Shown here in pieces: positions 24,192 to 31,032 of a stretch of DNA of 64,000 nucleotides (position 1 is its first letter; each line of letters begins with the position of its first letter). The notes beneath the pieces are model-generated. The model was not told the DNA's origin, ran no database searches, and was given only the letters and a program-made list of their open reading frames with translations. A program made the translations under genes and the position numbers. Location: positions 1 through 64,000 of the forward strand of contig NZ_DATBKY010000237.1 in assembly GCF_036555685.1 (NCBI RefSeq). Reading direction: 5' to 3'. Origin of the DNA: Actinophytocola sp036555685. GTDB taxonomy: Bacteria; Actinomycetota; Actinomycetes; Mycobacteriales; Pseudonocardiaceae.

Positions 24192-24655
24192 CTGCGAACC
24201 AGCCACAAGCTCCTAACAGGAATCCCCACCGTCGCTTTCGGACTCACGCTCCTGCTCGCCCCGGCACGGGCCGCCACCGTGCCACCGCCGCCAGGTGGTG
24301 GGGATCCGGTAACGCTGTACCTGCACGGGTACGACTTCCAGACCCAGGAGAACGGTTGGTACTGCGGGCCGGCCGCCACCCGCCTGGCATTGACCTTGCA
24401 CGGCCAGCATCCCTCGCAGTCGACGCTCGCACGCGAACTTCCCACAAAATTCCCCACGTGGGGACCCGACTCCAGAATGTCGACGGTGTCCTGCGAACCC
24501 GCCTCGGCGGCCACTACCACTACAAACTGATCAAGGGGTCCACGGCGACCAGCCAGGACATCTCGATCCTGAGGAACCACATCAAGTACTCCATCGGAGC
24601 CGGATACGCCGTCGTGGCAAGCGTGTACGGCACGACGACCGATCTCGGTGGCTGA
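24192..24655 (+). pseudogene. Broken C39-like cysteine peptidase
   Basis: Frame 1 encodes a signal peptide (TVAFGLTLLLAPARAATV) and the C39-type catalytic start QENGWYCGPAATRLAL, whose Cys is the nucleophile. Around 24440-24470, in a run of A4/C4/G4, the coding signal jumps to another frame (TRLQNVDGVLRTRLGGHYHY, then IKYSIGAGYAVVASVYG). It stops at 24655 before the GHY-type His/Asp segment that such enzymes need. No ATG or GTG suits the N-terminus; CTG 24192 follows GAGGAAGG and may be a mutated start. Both a frameshift and a C-terminal truncation therefore point to an inactive gene, unless a sequencing error explains the shift. Confidence 0.7.
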
Positions 24656-24679
24656 CCGACGCCGTCGAGCCGGCGCAAC

Positions 24680-24712
24680 GCCATCGCAAAGCCATCGCCA
24701 AGCCATCGCCAA
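24680..24712. repeat. Three tandem 11-bp repeats
   Basis: Three copies of GCCATCGC(A/C)AA follow the broken C39 gene and precede the stop of the convergent DUF2231 gene. The 11-bp unit is not codon-sized, fitting non-coding drift. Confidence 0.8.
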
Positions 24713-24733
24713 GCACCGGCTTGGTCGCCACAC

Positions 24734-25261
24734 TCAGTCGTCGTCGCCGTGGTGGGTGGGTGCGACGTATTTTGTGTTGTGCCATACCGCGCGGGCACCG
24801 GAGTCGCCGATGCGCACGACCTGCACGGCAGAGACGGCGGCCAGTGCGACCGCCACCGCGGCCAGCGCCACTGCGGCCGGCCGCGTCCAGCGCGCCGCGG
24901 GCGCGATCGTCGTACCCGGGCCGTCGGCGCGCGCGGTGCGGAAGCGATCGAGCAGCACGAGGGCGGCGAGCGCGATCGTCATCGGGGCGACGAACGCGAG
25001 GAGCTGGTCGCCGAGCTCGGCGTGCGTGTGGATCAGTGCGTTCTCCGGCAGGCGGTCGCGCAGCTCCTCACCGGAGCTCGTGGCGACCGGGATGGAGAGC
25101 GTCGCGAGCACCGCGAGAAAGACCACCGGCCAGCCGTACCGTCGCCGGGCCGCCGGCCACACGGCGATGGCGATGCCGGTGAGCAGGGCGAGCGGGACGA
25201 GTACTACGACGGCGTGCACGACGAGCGGGTGCAGCGGCAGGCCGAAGACGAATGCGGGCAT
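24734..25261 (-). CDS. DUF2231 membrane protein
   Basis: The product is 175 residues with four hydrophobic helices. The N-terminal GLPLHPLVVHAVVVLVPLAL is the DUF2231 hallmark, its two His in the first helix suggesting heme or metal contact. The tail is short and His/Asp-rich (APTHHGDDD). ATG 25261 is preceded by GGGAGAGG. It starts 46 bases beyond the stop of the histidine-kinase gene on the same strand, so all three genes (response regulator, kinase, DUF2231) may form one transcript. Function unknown. Confidence 0.85.
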   Translation of the reverse strand: MPAFVFGLPLHPLVVHAVVVLVPLALLTGIAIAVWPAARRRYGWPVVFLAVLATLSIPVATSSGEELRDRLPENALIHTHAELGDQLLAFVAPMTIALAALVLLDRFRTARADGPGTTIAPAARWTRPAAVALAAVAVALAAVSAVQVVRIGDSGARAVWHNTKYVAPTHHGDDD

Positions 25262-25307
25262 GTGATGGCCTCTCCCTGTCGGGCGGGACCTCGCCGGCCC
25301 CACCTGG

Positions 25308-26606
25308 TCACCCCGGCGATGGTGGTGGCCGAGTCTGGGAGAAATCTTGGAGCGGCTCTCCGGGTGCCTCGTCTTCGAGCGGGAGTGTCATCCGCAGCCG
25401 GGCGCCGCCGCCGGGTGCGTCCGCGCCGGAGACGTCTCCGCCCAAGCGCGCGGCGATGTCGCTGACCAGGGCCAGCCCGAGGCCGTAGCGGCGGCGCGAC
25501 GCCGTGTTCTGCTGCTCGCGTGTGGTGGCGAAGCGATCGAAGATGCGTGGCAGGACGGCCGGGTCTATACCGGCACCGTCGTCCGTCACATCGAGAACTG
25601 CGTGCCGTGTGGCCGGGTCCGCCGCAACCGCCACCGTCACGGCCGAGGTGGCGTGGCGGATCGCGTTGTCCAGTAAGGCGGTCACGGCGCGGTGCGCCGC
25701 GGTCGGCGAGCCGCGCACGACGACGGCAGTGCCGGGGCGGTGAACGGTGAGCGTGACGCCCGCTTCCGCCGAGGCCGTGCGGTACGCCGCGGTCACCTGC
25801 CCCGCGAGCTCGGCGAAGTCGAACGTCGTGTCGTTGTTGTCGTCGGGGTCGGCCGATCGCAGAAGGTCTTCGAGGATCGCGGTCAGGTGGCGAGCGTCGT
25901 CGACCACGCCGTCGGCCTCCCGCGCCACCTCATCGGGCGCCGCACCACGGCCGAGGTGGCGGCGCAGCATCTGCACCCGGGTGGACAACAGGGTCAGCGG
26001 CGTCCGCAGCTCGTGGCTCGCGTCCGAGACGAACCGCCGCTGCATGGCGAGCGCGGTCGCCAGCGGACGGACGGCACGGCGGCTGAGCCACACCCCGGCC
26101 GCAGCGGCGAGCACCAGACCCACCGCACCGCAGCCGAGCAGGGCGAACGCGAGGCGATCACGCTGGTCGTGGTTGGCGGTCAGGTCGAGCGCGGCCTGCA
26201 CGGTGATCGACCCGCGGCGCGCTGTGTACACGGCGTACTCGGTGCCGTGAGCCAGGTACTCACCGGTGGTCGCCGCGCCAGTTCGATGTACCGCGGTGAG
26301 AGAAGCCTCATCGGGAAGCCCGGTCGGTAGGCCCGGCGTGGCGATCCGGCCCTTCGGTCCCTGCGCGACCAACCACACACCCGCCGGCGGGTCGGTCACG
26401 TCGTCCGCCCGCGCGACCGCCTGCTCGAGCAGGGTCACCGCCGCTCGATGCTGTCCCTGGACCACGACGATCACCGCGAGCCCGGACAGCACCACGACGA
26501 TCAATGCGACAGCCAGGGCGATCTGCAGCCCGAGCCGGCGGGTCGCCCGGCCCAGCAGTGCGGCGTCGCGATCGGTGGGTGCCGGTCCCGTGGCGAAGCC
26601 GCTCAC
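25308..26606 (-). CDS. Two-component sensor histidine kinase
   Basis: The product is 432 residues. Two membrane helices (27-49 and 152-174) enclose an extracytoplasmic sensor of about 100 residues. The HisKA box is SDASHELRTPLTLL with His198, and the HATPase_c part has N box LLDNAIRHA, DVTDDGAGI and GLGLALVSDI. Between the second helix and the H box there is only a short linker, so HAMP is minimal. GTG 26606 overlaps the regulator's stop as GTGA. The kinase should phosphorylate the OmpR-type regulator encoded just before it. The signal cannot be told from sequence. Confidence 0.93.
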   Translation of the reverse strand: MSGFATGPAPTDRDAALLGRATRRLGLQIALAVALIVVVLSGLAVIVVVQGQHRAAVTLLEQAVARADDVTDPPAGVWLVAQGPKGRIATPGLPTGLPDEASLTAVHRTGAATTGEYLAHGTEYAVYTARRGSITVQAALDLTANHDQRDRLAFALLGCGAVGLVLAAAAGVWLSRRAVRPLATALAMQRRFVSDASHELRTPLTLLSTRVQMLRRHLGRGAAPDEVAREADGVVDDARHLTAILEDLLRSADPDDNNDTTFDFAELAGQVTAAYRTASAEAGVTLTVHRPGTAVVVRGSPTAAHRAVTALLDNAIRHATSAVTVAVAADPATRHAVLDVTDDGAGIDPAVLPRIFDRFATTREQQNTASRRRYGLGLALVSDIAARLGGDVSGADAPGGGARLRMTLPLEDEAPGEPLQDFSQTRPPPSPG

Positions 26607-27286
26607 GGCCGGCCGAGCTGGTATCCGCGACCGTGCACCGTTGCGACGATCCGGCGGCCGAGCTTGCGTCGCAGGTAGTGGACGTACGTGTCGACCACGG
26701 CCTCACTGCCGGCCTCGCTGCCGTCTTCGGTGAACGCCAGCGCCAGCAGGTCGCGGCGGCTGAACATCCGCTTCGGGTTCCTCGCGAGCACGGTCAGCAT
26801 GGCGCACTCGCGCTCGGAGAGCCGTACCGGCGCCTCGCCCTCGCGAAGCACCTGGCGGGTCAGCACCTCCAGCTGACCGCCGTTGACCGGGAGCACGTCG
26901 GCCGCTTCCAAGTGCCTGCGGCGCAGCGCCCGCAGCCGGGCGAGGAGCTCGTCGACATCGAACGGCTTGCCGAGATAGTCCTCCGCGCCGGCATCCAGGC
27001 CGGCGACCCGGTCGGCAGGTTTGGCGAGCGCGGAGAGGACCAGGACGGGGGTGGTGACTGCCCGGGACCGCAGGCGCTCCACCAGGTCCAGTCCTTCGAT
27101 GGCCGGCAGTCCACGGTCCACCACCAGCACGTCATACCGGCGGGTCAAGGCCAGGTGCAATGCCCGCTGCCCGTCGCGCGCCGCGTCCACCTCGTAGCCC
27201 TCCTCGTCGAGCAACGTGGAGAGCATCTCGACCAGCTCGCCGTCGTCCTCCACCAGGAGCACGCGAGCCCGGCTCGACTCGACCAT
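26603..27286 (-). CDS. OmpR/PhoB-family response regulator
   Basis: The product is 227 residues. The receiver domain (1-120) has acidic pocket Glu13-Asp14-Asp15, phospho-acceptor Asp57 (LVVDRGLP) and Lys near 108 (GKPFDVDEL). The winged-helix DNA-binding domain includes RLSERECAMLTVLARNPKR, VDTYVHYLRRKL and VHGRGYQLG. ATG 27286 is preceded by GGGGAC. It forms a GTGA-coupled pair with the kinase downstream. Targets are unknown; autoregulation and control of the DUF2231 gene are possible. Confidence 0.93.
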   Translation of the reverse strand: MVESSRARVLLVEDDGELVEMLSTLLDEEGYEVDAARDGQRALHLALTRRYDVLVVDRGLPAIEGLDLVERLRSRAVTTPVLVLSALAKPADRVAGLDAGAEDYLGKPFDVDELLARLRALRRRHLEAADVLPVNGGQLEVLTRQVLREGEAPVRLSERECAMLTVLARNPKRMFSRRDLLALAFTEDGSEAGSEAVVDTYVHYLRRKLGRRIVATVHGRGYQLGRP

Positions 27287-27487
27287 GTCCCCATCTTGCC
27301 CGCGTTCGAGGGTGACGGCTCCGGCGAGGCGGCGCCACACTGCCGCGACGGCTCTGGGCGCCGGTGTGGTCGCGGGAGGTGGCCTGCAAAGGCGGGTCAG
27401 CCAGGACTCGAACTCATCTCGGGAGTCGAGCACCTACCTGCGGGCCAGGCCGACGCTCGTCAACCGGTCGGGGCGGCTCCATAGGTC

Positions 27488-27700
27488 CTAGTTGGACCAT
27501 CGTGCGGGTGGTGTCGTAGTAGCGTCGAAGAAGGCGGCCTTGCAGCCGGCCAGCAAGCTGACCACCTCGTCTGGGGCCGCGACATGTAGGCCGCGAGCGG
27601 CATGGAGATCAGGTGCGTCGTCGGCGAAGTGGGCACCGGGCGCCTCGGCTGCTTGCGGGTGAACGCTTCACGCGGTGCGGTGGTTGTCTGTGTCGGACAT
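27488..27700 (-). pseudogene. Small gene interrupted by an in-frame TGA
   Basis: ATG 27700 sits 9 bases after the stop of the upstream gene with GACGGGA before it. The frame reads MSDTDNHRTA, then TGA at codon 11, then 59 further codons of natural-looking sequence (GAHFADDAPDLHAARGLHVA, APDEVVSLLAGCKAAFFDA) to TAG. The second part uses G/C third positions like real genes. A point mutation to TGA in a 70-residue protein is the simplest reading. The rest of the 27287-27709 gap holds no other gene. Confidence 0.4.
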
Positions 27701-27709
27701 TCCCGTCTT

Positions 27710-28006
27710 CTACAAGGTTTCCTCGCGGAGGACGTCGAGGTTGCGGAACACCGGCGAGCCGTCGCACAGCTTGGCCATCGACTCGGCGAACGCGGTGGTT
27801 TCCGGGAGGTTGGAGTTCTCCATCGCCTTTTCGTAGGAGGGGAACTCGACTATCGACAGGTAGGTGCGGTCCCGGTCGCGGTCGCTGGTCTGCAACGCGT
27901 GCACCGCCGTGCGCTTACCGTCCGTGCTCGCGAGCCACTGGTCCATGAGCTCGTTGATCTCATCGATGCGGCCCGTCGTGAACTCTATTACCTGGACGTA
28001 CTTCAT
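27710..28006 (-). CDS. Small alpha-beta barrel (ABM-like) protein
   Basis: The product is 98 residues. MKYVQVIEFTTGRIDEINEL, VHALQTSDRDRDRTYLSIVE and EKAMENSNLPETTAFAESMA give the strand-helix-strand-strand-helix order of dimeric ferredoxin-like barrel proteins (antibiotic-biosynthesis-monooxygenase or EthD-like). No catalytic residue can be assigned. ATG 28006 is preferred over a longer frame because upstream codons look random, although the ribosome site is weak. It is probably co-transcribed with the interrupted small gene behind it. Confidence 0.7.
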   Translation of the reverse strand: MKYVQVIEFTTGRIDEINELMDQWLASTDGKRTAVHALQTSDRDRDRTYLSIVEFPSYEKAMENSNLPETTAFAESMAKLCDGSPVFRNLDVLREETL

Positions 28007-28092
28007 CAGACCAGTAGACGCCTGGGGAGCCCGGTCCAAAAGACTGGAGTACCGGCGCGACATCGGTGATTACCCAATGTAGGCAAGTCCGT

Positions 28093-28114
28093 GTCGTGCG
28101 AGTCGCCGCACGAC
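28093..28114 (-). terminator. Hairpin terminator after the CBS-BON gene
   Basis: GTCGTGCG and CGCACGAC form a perfect 8-bp stem with a 6-base loop, 9 bases beyond the stop codon at 28124. Confidence 0.6.
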
Positions 28115-28123
28115 GATGCGGCG

Positions 28124-28840
28124 TCAACGCCAGGGTTCGTGGGTGATGTCGACGCCCATCGGCGGCGGCACCCGTGCGTCATGGGTGTCATCGCGGCGGT
28201 AGGTCATCTTCATGGTCACGTCGACGACGCCGTCGATGTGGCGGGTCATCTGCTCCACGAGGTCGAGCTGGCTCTTCTGCTCGATCTGGCCCTCGAGGGT
28301 CACCTTTCCGTCGTGGACGGTCACGGTCAGGACCGCCGGGCTGACGGGCATGCCGAGACCGAACTCGAAGACGTTGTGGACGATGTCCTCGCGGATGTCC
28401 TCGTCCTTGCGCAGGAACACGGTCAGCAGGTCCTTGCGGCTGACGATTCCGACCAGCTTGCCGTCGTCGACGACGGGGAGGCGCTTGACGTTGTGCCGGG
28501 TGAGCTCCCGTGCGGCGTGCACGACGGTGGCGCTTGCAGTGACGGTGATCGCCGGGGTCGTCATCAGGTCGGCGGCGGTCGTGGCCCCGGCCCGCCGGGC
28601 GTTGCGGCGGCGGCGCCACCAGGTCATGGGTGACCGGGCCCAGTCCGGTTCCTGGGTGCCCTGCTTCACGAGCAGGTCGGCCTGGGAAACGACGCCCAGG
28701 ACATGACCTTCCGTGTCGATCACGGGCACGGCACTGACGTCACGCTGCGCCAGAACCCGGACGATGTCCTTGAACGGCGTCTCCTTGCGCACCGTCGCGA
28801 CATCCGTACTCATGACGTTGCTGATCTTGCGGTGACTCAT
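28124..28840 (-). CDS. CBS-pair and BON-domain protein
   Basis: The product is 238 residues. Two CBS motifs occupy about 1-60 (ISNVMSTDVATVRKETPFKD, VSAVPVIDTEGHVLGVVSQA) and 85-140 (LMTTPAITVTASATVVHAAR, VKRLPVVDDGKLVGIVSRKD). A BON domain follows at about 160-220 (VLTVTVHDGKVTLEGQIEQK). CBS pairs bind AMP, ATP or NAD-type nucleotides; BON often contacts membranes or lipids. The single-copy Rv2626c/HRP1 of the M. tuberculosis DosR regulon has the CBS part only. ATG 28840 overlaps the upstream stop (ATGA) with ACGGAG at 6 bases. Four CBS-BON proteins lie in this island. Confidence 0.88.
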   Translation of the reverse strand: MSHRKISNVMSTDVATVRKETPFKDIVRVLAQRDVSAVPVIDTEGHVLGVVSQADLLVKQGTQEPDWARSPMTWWRRRRNARRAGATTAADLMTTPAITVTASATVVHAARELTRHNVKRLPVVDDGKLVGIVSRKDLLTVFLRKDEDIREDIVHNVFEFGLGMPVSPAVLTVTVHDGKVTLEGQIEQKSQLDLVEQMTRHIDGVVDVTMKMTYRRDDTHDARVPPPMGVDITHEPWR

Positions 28841-29241
28841 CGCAGACTCCGTTCTGGTTTCCGGACCAGCCAGCCGCACAGGAACACCGCGGCTCCGGCC
28901 AGGGCCATCGCCGGCTGCAGCCAGCTGAACGTCTTGATGATCACGAGCTGGACGGCGATCCAGCCCATGAGAAGCACGCCGGCCACCATCGCCGCCTCGG
29001 CCGCGCTCGGGTGACCGACGCCGGCCAGATACGCGGCCGTCGCCATCGGCAACGCGACGACGATCGCGAGCGCCAACCCGCCGAAGACCGCGCTGTGGAA
29101 CGGGAATCGCACGGTGATGGCCGGGCCCATGTCGATCAGACCGGCCGCCAGGGCGGCCGCGCCCGCCAGTGCACTGGTCGCGACGACTCCCGCGGTCACC
29201 GACAGCCAGACATGTCGCTGCGTGCGGTGTGCCGTCTTCAT
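28837..29241 (-). CDS. Four-helix membrane protein in the dormancy island
   Basis: The product is 134 residues with four hydrophobic helices (about 12-36, 48-72, 80-98 and 103-123) and basic ends. I recognise no family. It is the first gene of a two-gene unit with the CBS-BON protein (ATGA overlap). Its ATG lies 36 bases downstream of a DevR-type palindrome at 29277-29290 that is shared with the divergent alcohol dehydrogenase operon. Membrane partner of the CBS protein is a reasonable but unproven guess. Confidence 0.75.
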   Translation of the reverse strand: MKTAHRTQRHVWLSVTAGVVATSALAGAAALAAGLIDMGPAITVRFPFHSAVFGGLALAIVVALPMATAAYLAGVGHPSAAEAAMVAGVLLMGWIAVQLVIIKTFSWLQPAMALAGAAVFLCGWLVRKPERSLR

Positions 29242-29276
29242 ACCTTGACGATCCGCCCTGGTCGCGGCCGTGACTA

Positions 29277-29290
29277 CGGTCGAAAGTCCC
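29277..29290. promoter_or_regulatory. DevR-type box (CGGTC-GAAA-GTCCC)
   Basis: The right half is perfect and the left half has 3 of 5 bases relative to GGGAC-N4-GTCCC. It is placed between divergent operons starting at 29241 (minus) and 29399 (plus). Confidence 0.55.
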
Positions 29291-29398
29291 TGCCACACCG
29301 GGCCTTCGGCAGGCAAAGCGGGTGCGTCCGCCTCTGATCCGCGGCCCGACCCCGGCCGATGCTTGTGCTCAGGAACAGGCGTGTGCCGAGGAGGCGTC

Positions 29399-30409
29399 AT
29401 GAGAGCAGCAGTGGTGACCGCGTACGACCAGCCGCTGGAGGTCGTCGACCGGCCGGTGCCGGAGCCCGCCGACGGCGAGGTGCTCGTCCGCATCCAGGCG
29501 AGCGGGCTGTGCCACACCGACATCCACGCCGCGCGCGGTGACTGGCCGGTGAAGCCGCCGCTGCCGTTCGTTCCCGGGCACGAGGGCGTCGGCGTCGTGG
29601 AGCGGCTCGGTGGCGGTGTCACGCATCTTGCGGTCGGCGACCGGGTCGCCGTTCCGTGGCTCGGCTACGCCTGCGGTCGCTGCGGGTACTGCGTGAGCGG
29701 CCGGGAGACGCTCTGCGAGTCGCAGGTCAATACCGGCTACGGCACCGACGGTGGTCACGCCGAATACGCGATCGCCCGCGCCAGCCACGTCGTGCCCGTG
29801 CCGGACGGCGTGAGCTCCCTCGACGCCGCGCCGCTCACGTGCGCCGGCGTCACCACGTACAAGGCGGTCAAGGTGTCCGGCCTGCGTCCAGCCGAGCGCG
29901 CCGCCATCTTCGGCATCGGCGGCCTCGGCCACCTCGCCCTCCAGTACGCGCGGATCTTCGGCGCCGAGACCATCGCGGTCGACGTCACCGAGGACAAACT
30001 GCGCCTCGCCGACGACCTCGGCGCGGACCACCTGGTCGATGCCGCCAAGACCGACCCGGTCGCCGCGATCAAGCAGCTGGGCGGCGCGGACGTCGCGGTC
30101 GTGCTGGCTGCCTCGCCGACCGTGCTGGAGCAGGCGCACGCCGCGCTACGCCGCGGTGGCCGGCTGGTGCTGGTGTCGCTGCCCAAGGAGAACACGATGC
30201 GGCTGCCCATCTTCGAGACCGTGCTCGGCGGCATCTCCGTCATCGGCTCGATCGTCGGCACCCGCGAGGACCTCGCCGAGGTCTTCCGCCTCCACTCCGC
30301 CGGCCGGACGAGGGTCGACGTCCAGGTCCGGAAGCTCGACGAGATCAACGACGCGATCGAGGACGTGCTCGCCGGCAGGGTAACCGCACGGGTGGTGTTC
30401 CAGCCGTGA
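29399..30409 (+). CDS. adhP: Zinc-dependent alcohol dehydrogenase (AdhP-like)
   Basis: The product is 336 residues of the MDR family. The catalytic zinc site is Cys38 (GLCHTDIHAA), the His of PGHEGVGVV and a distal Cys. The structural zinc loop is CGRCGYCVSGRETLC. The Rossmann fingerprint FGIGGLGHLALQYAR with a downstream acidic residue (VDVTEDK) indicates NAD. The sequence type is the AdhP/AdhT group that reduces acetaldehyde or oxidises ethanol. GAGGAGG is 5 bases before ATG 29399. Its stop overlaps the next CBS gene (GTGA). In this island it could dispose of NADH when oxygen is short. Confidence 0.9.
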   Translation: MRAAVVTAYDQPLEVVDRPVPEPADGEVLVRIQASGLCHTDIHAARGDWPVKPPLPFVPGHEGVGVVERLGGGVTHLAVGDRVAVPWLGYACGRCGYCVSGRETLCESQVNTGYGTDGGHAEYAIARASHVVPVPDGVSSLDAAPLTCAGVTTYKAVKVSGLRPAERAAIFGIGGLGHLALQYARIFGAETIAVDVTEDKLRLADDLGADHLVDAAKTDPVAAIKQLGGADVAVVLAASPTVLEQAHAALRRGGRLVLVSLPKENTMRLPIFETVLGGISVIGSIVGTREDLAEVFRLHSAGRTRVDVQVRKLDEINDAIEDVLAGRVTARVVFQP

Positions 30410-31032
30410 CACAGATGCTCACCGCGGGGCCGACCGTCGAGACGCGGATGACCCACCGGCCGATCTCGGTTTCCGCCGGCGCGTCGTGCCACGACATCGC
30501 CGCGATCCTCGCCGGAAACCGGATCGGCGCCGTGCCCGTCCTCGACGAGCAGGGCCGCCTGGTCGGAGCCGTGTCCGAGCTCGACCTCGTCCAGGCCGGC
30601 CTGCGGGCACCAGGCGACCTGGCGGCGTTGACCGCGTGCGAGGTGATGACGAGCCCGGTCACCGTGCGGCCCGACATGCCACTGCAGACCGCCACCCGCT
30701 TGCTCGGTGCGGCCGGGATCCGCCGGCTCTTCGTCGTCGCGGACGGACGGCTCGTCGGTGTGGTGTCCCGCGGCGACCTCCTGCGGTGCTACGCGCGCCA
30801 TGACGCGGAGATCCGCGACGAGGTCGAGCGTGTGGTGCGGGCCGCCCTCCCGGACGCCGTGGTCGTCCGGGCCGGGGTCGAGGACGGCGTGGTGCTTCTG
30901 GTCGGCCGCGTGCAGTGGCGCAGCGACCTCGCCGGCGTCGAGCCACTCGTCCGGACGGTTCCGGGCGTGACCGCGGTGCGCAACCGGCTGGGCTTCGTGT
31001 GGGACGACCGAGACAGGAGAAACCGGCGATGA
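30406..31032 (+). CDS. CBS-pair and BON-domain protein
   Basis: The product is 208 residues from a GTG that overlaps the dehydrogenase stop. CBS motifs lie at about 15-70 (HRPISVSAGASCHDIAAILA, GAVPVLDEQGRLVGAVSELD) and 80-135 (CEVMTSPVTVRPDMPLQTAT, GIRRLFVVADGRLVGVVSRG). A BON-like domain follows at 140-200 (VEDGVVLLVGRVQWRSDLAG). Its own stop overlaps the GNAT fusion's ATG (ATGA). Being strictly coupled between an NAD enzyme and an acetyltransferase fits a nucleotide-sensing regulatory subunit, an inference. Confidence 0.87.
   Translation: MTQMLTAGPTVETRMTHRPISVSAGASCHDIAAILAGNRIGAVPVLDEQGRLVGAVSELDLVQAGLRAPGDLAALTACEVMTSPVTVRPDMPLQTATRLLGAAGIRRLFVVADGRLVGVVSRGDLLRCYARHDAEIRDEVERVVRAALPDAVVVRAGVEDGVVLLVGRVQWRSDLAGVEPLVRTVPGVTAVRNRLGFVWDDRDRRNRR

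Noticed and set aside
27395..27440. tRNA-like T-arm (GTTCGAGTCC on the minus strand) near AGGACTCGAAC
   Set aside because: The flanking bases do not pair into a T-stem and no anticodon or D-arm can be folded, so it is not called as a tRNA or an attachment site.
27484..27498. GGTCC-TAGTT-GGACC palindrome as a DevR box
   Set aside because: The half sites are in the wrong order (GGTCC instead of GGGAC) and the spacer is 5, and it lies at the end of a minus-strand gene.
27668..27670. Selenocysteine reading of the TGA in the small gene at 27488-27700
   Set aside because: No SECIS-like hairpin follows and Sec is rare in this group; a nonsense mutation is simpler.
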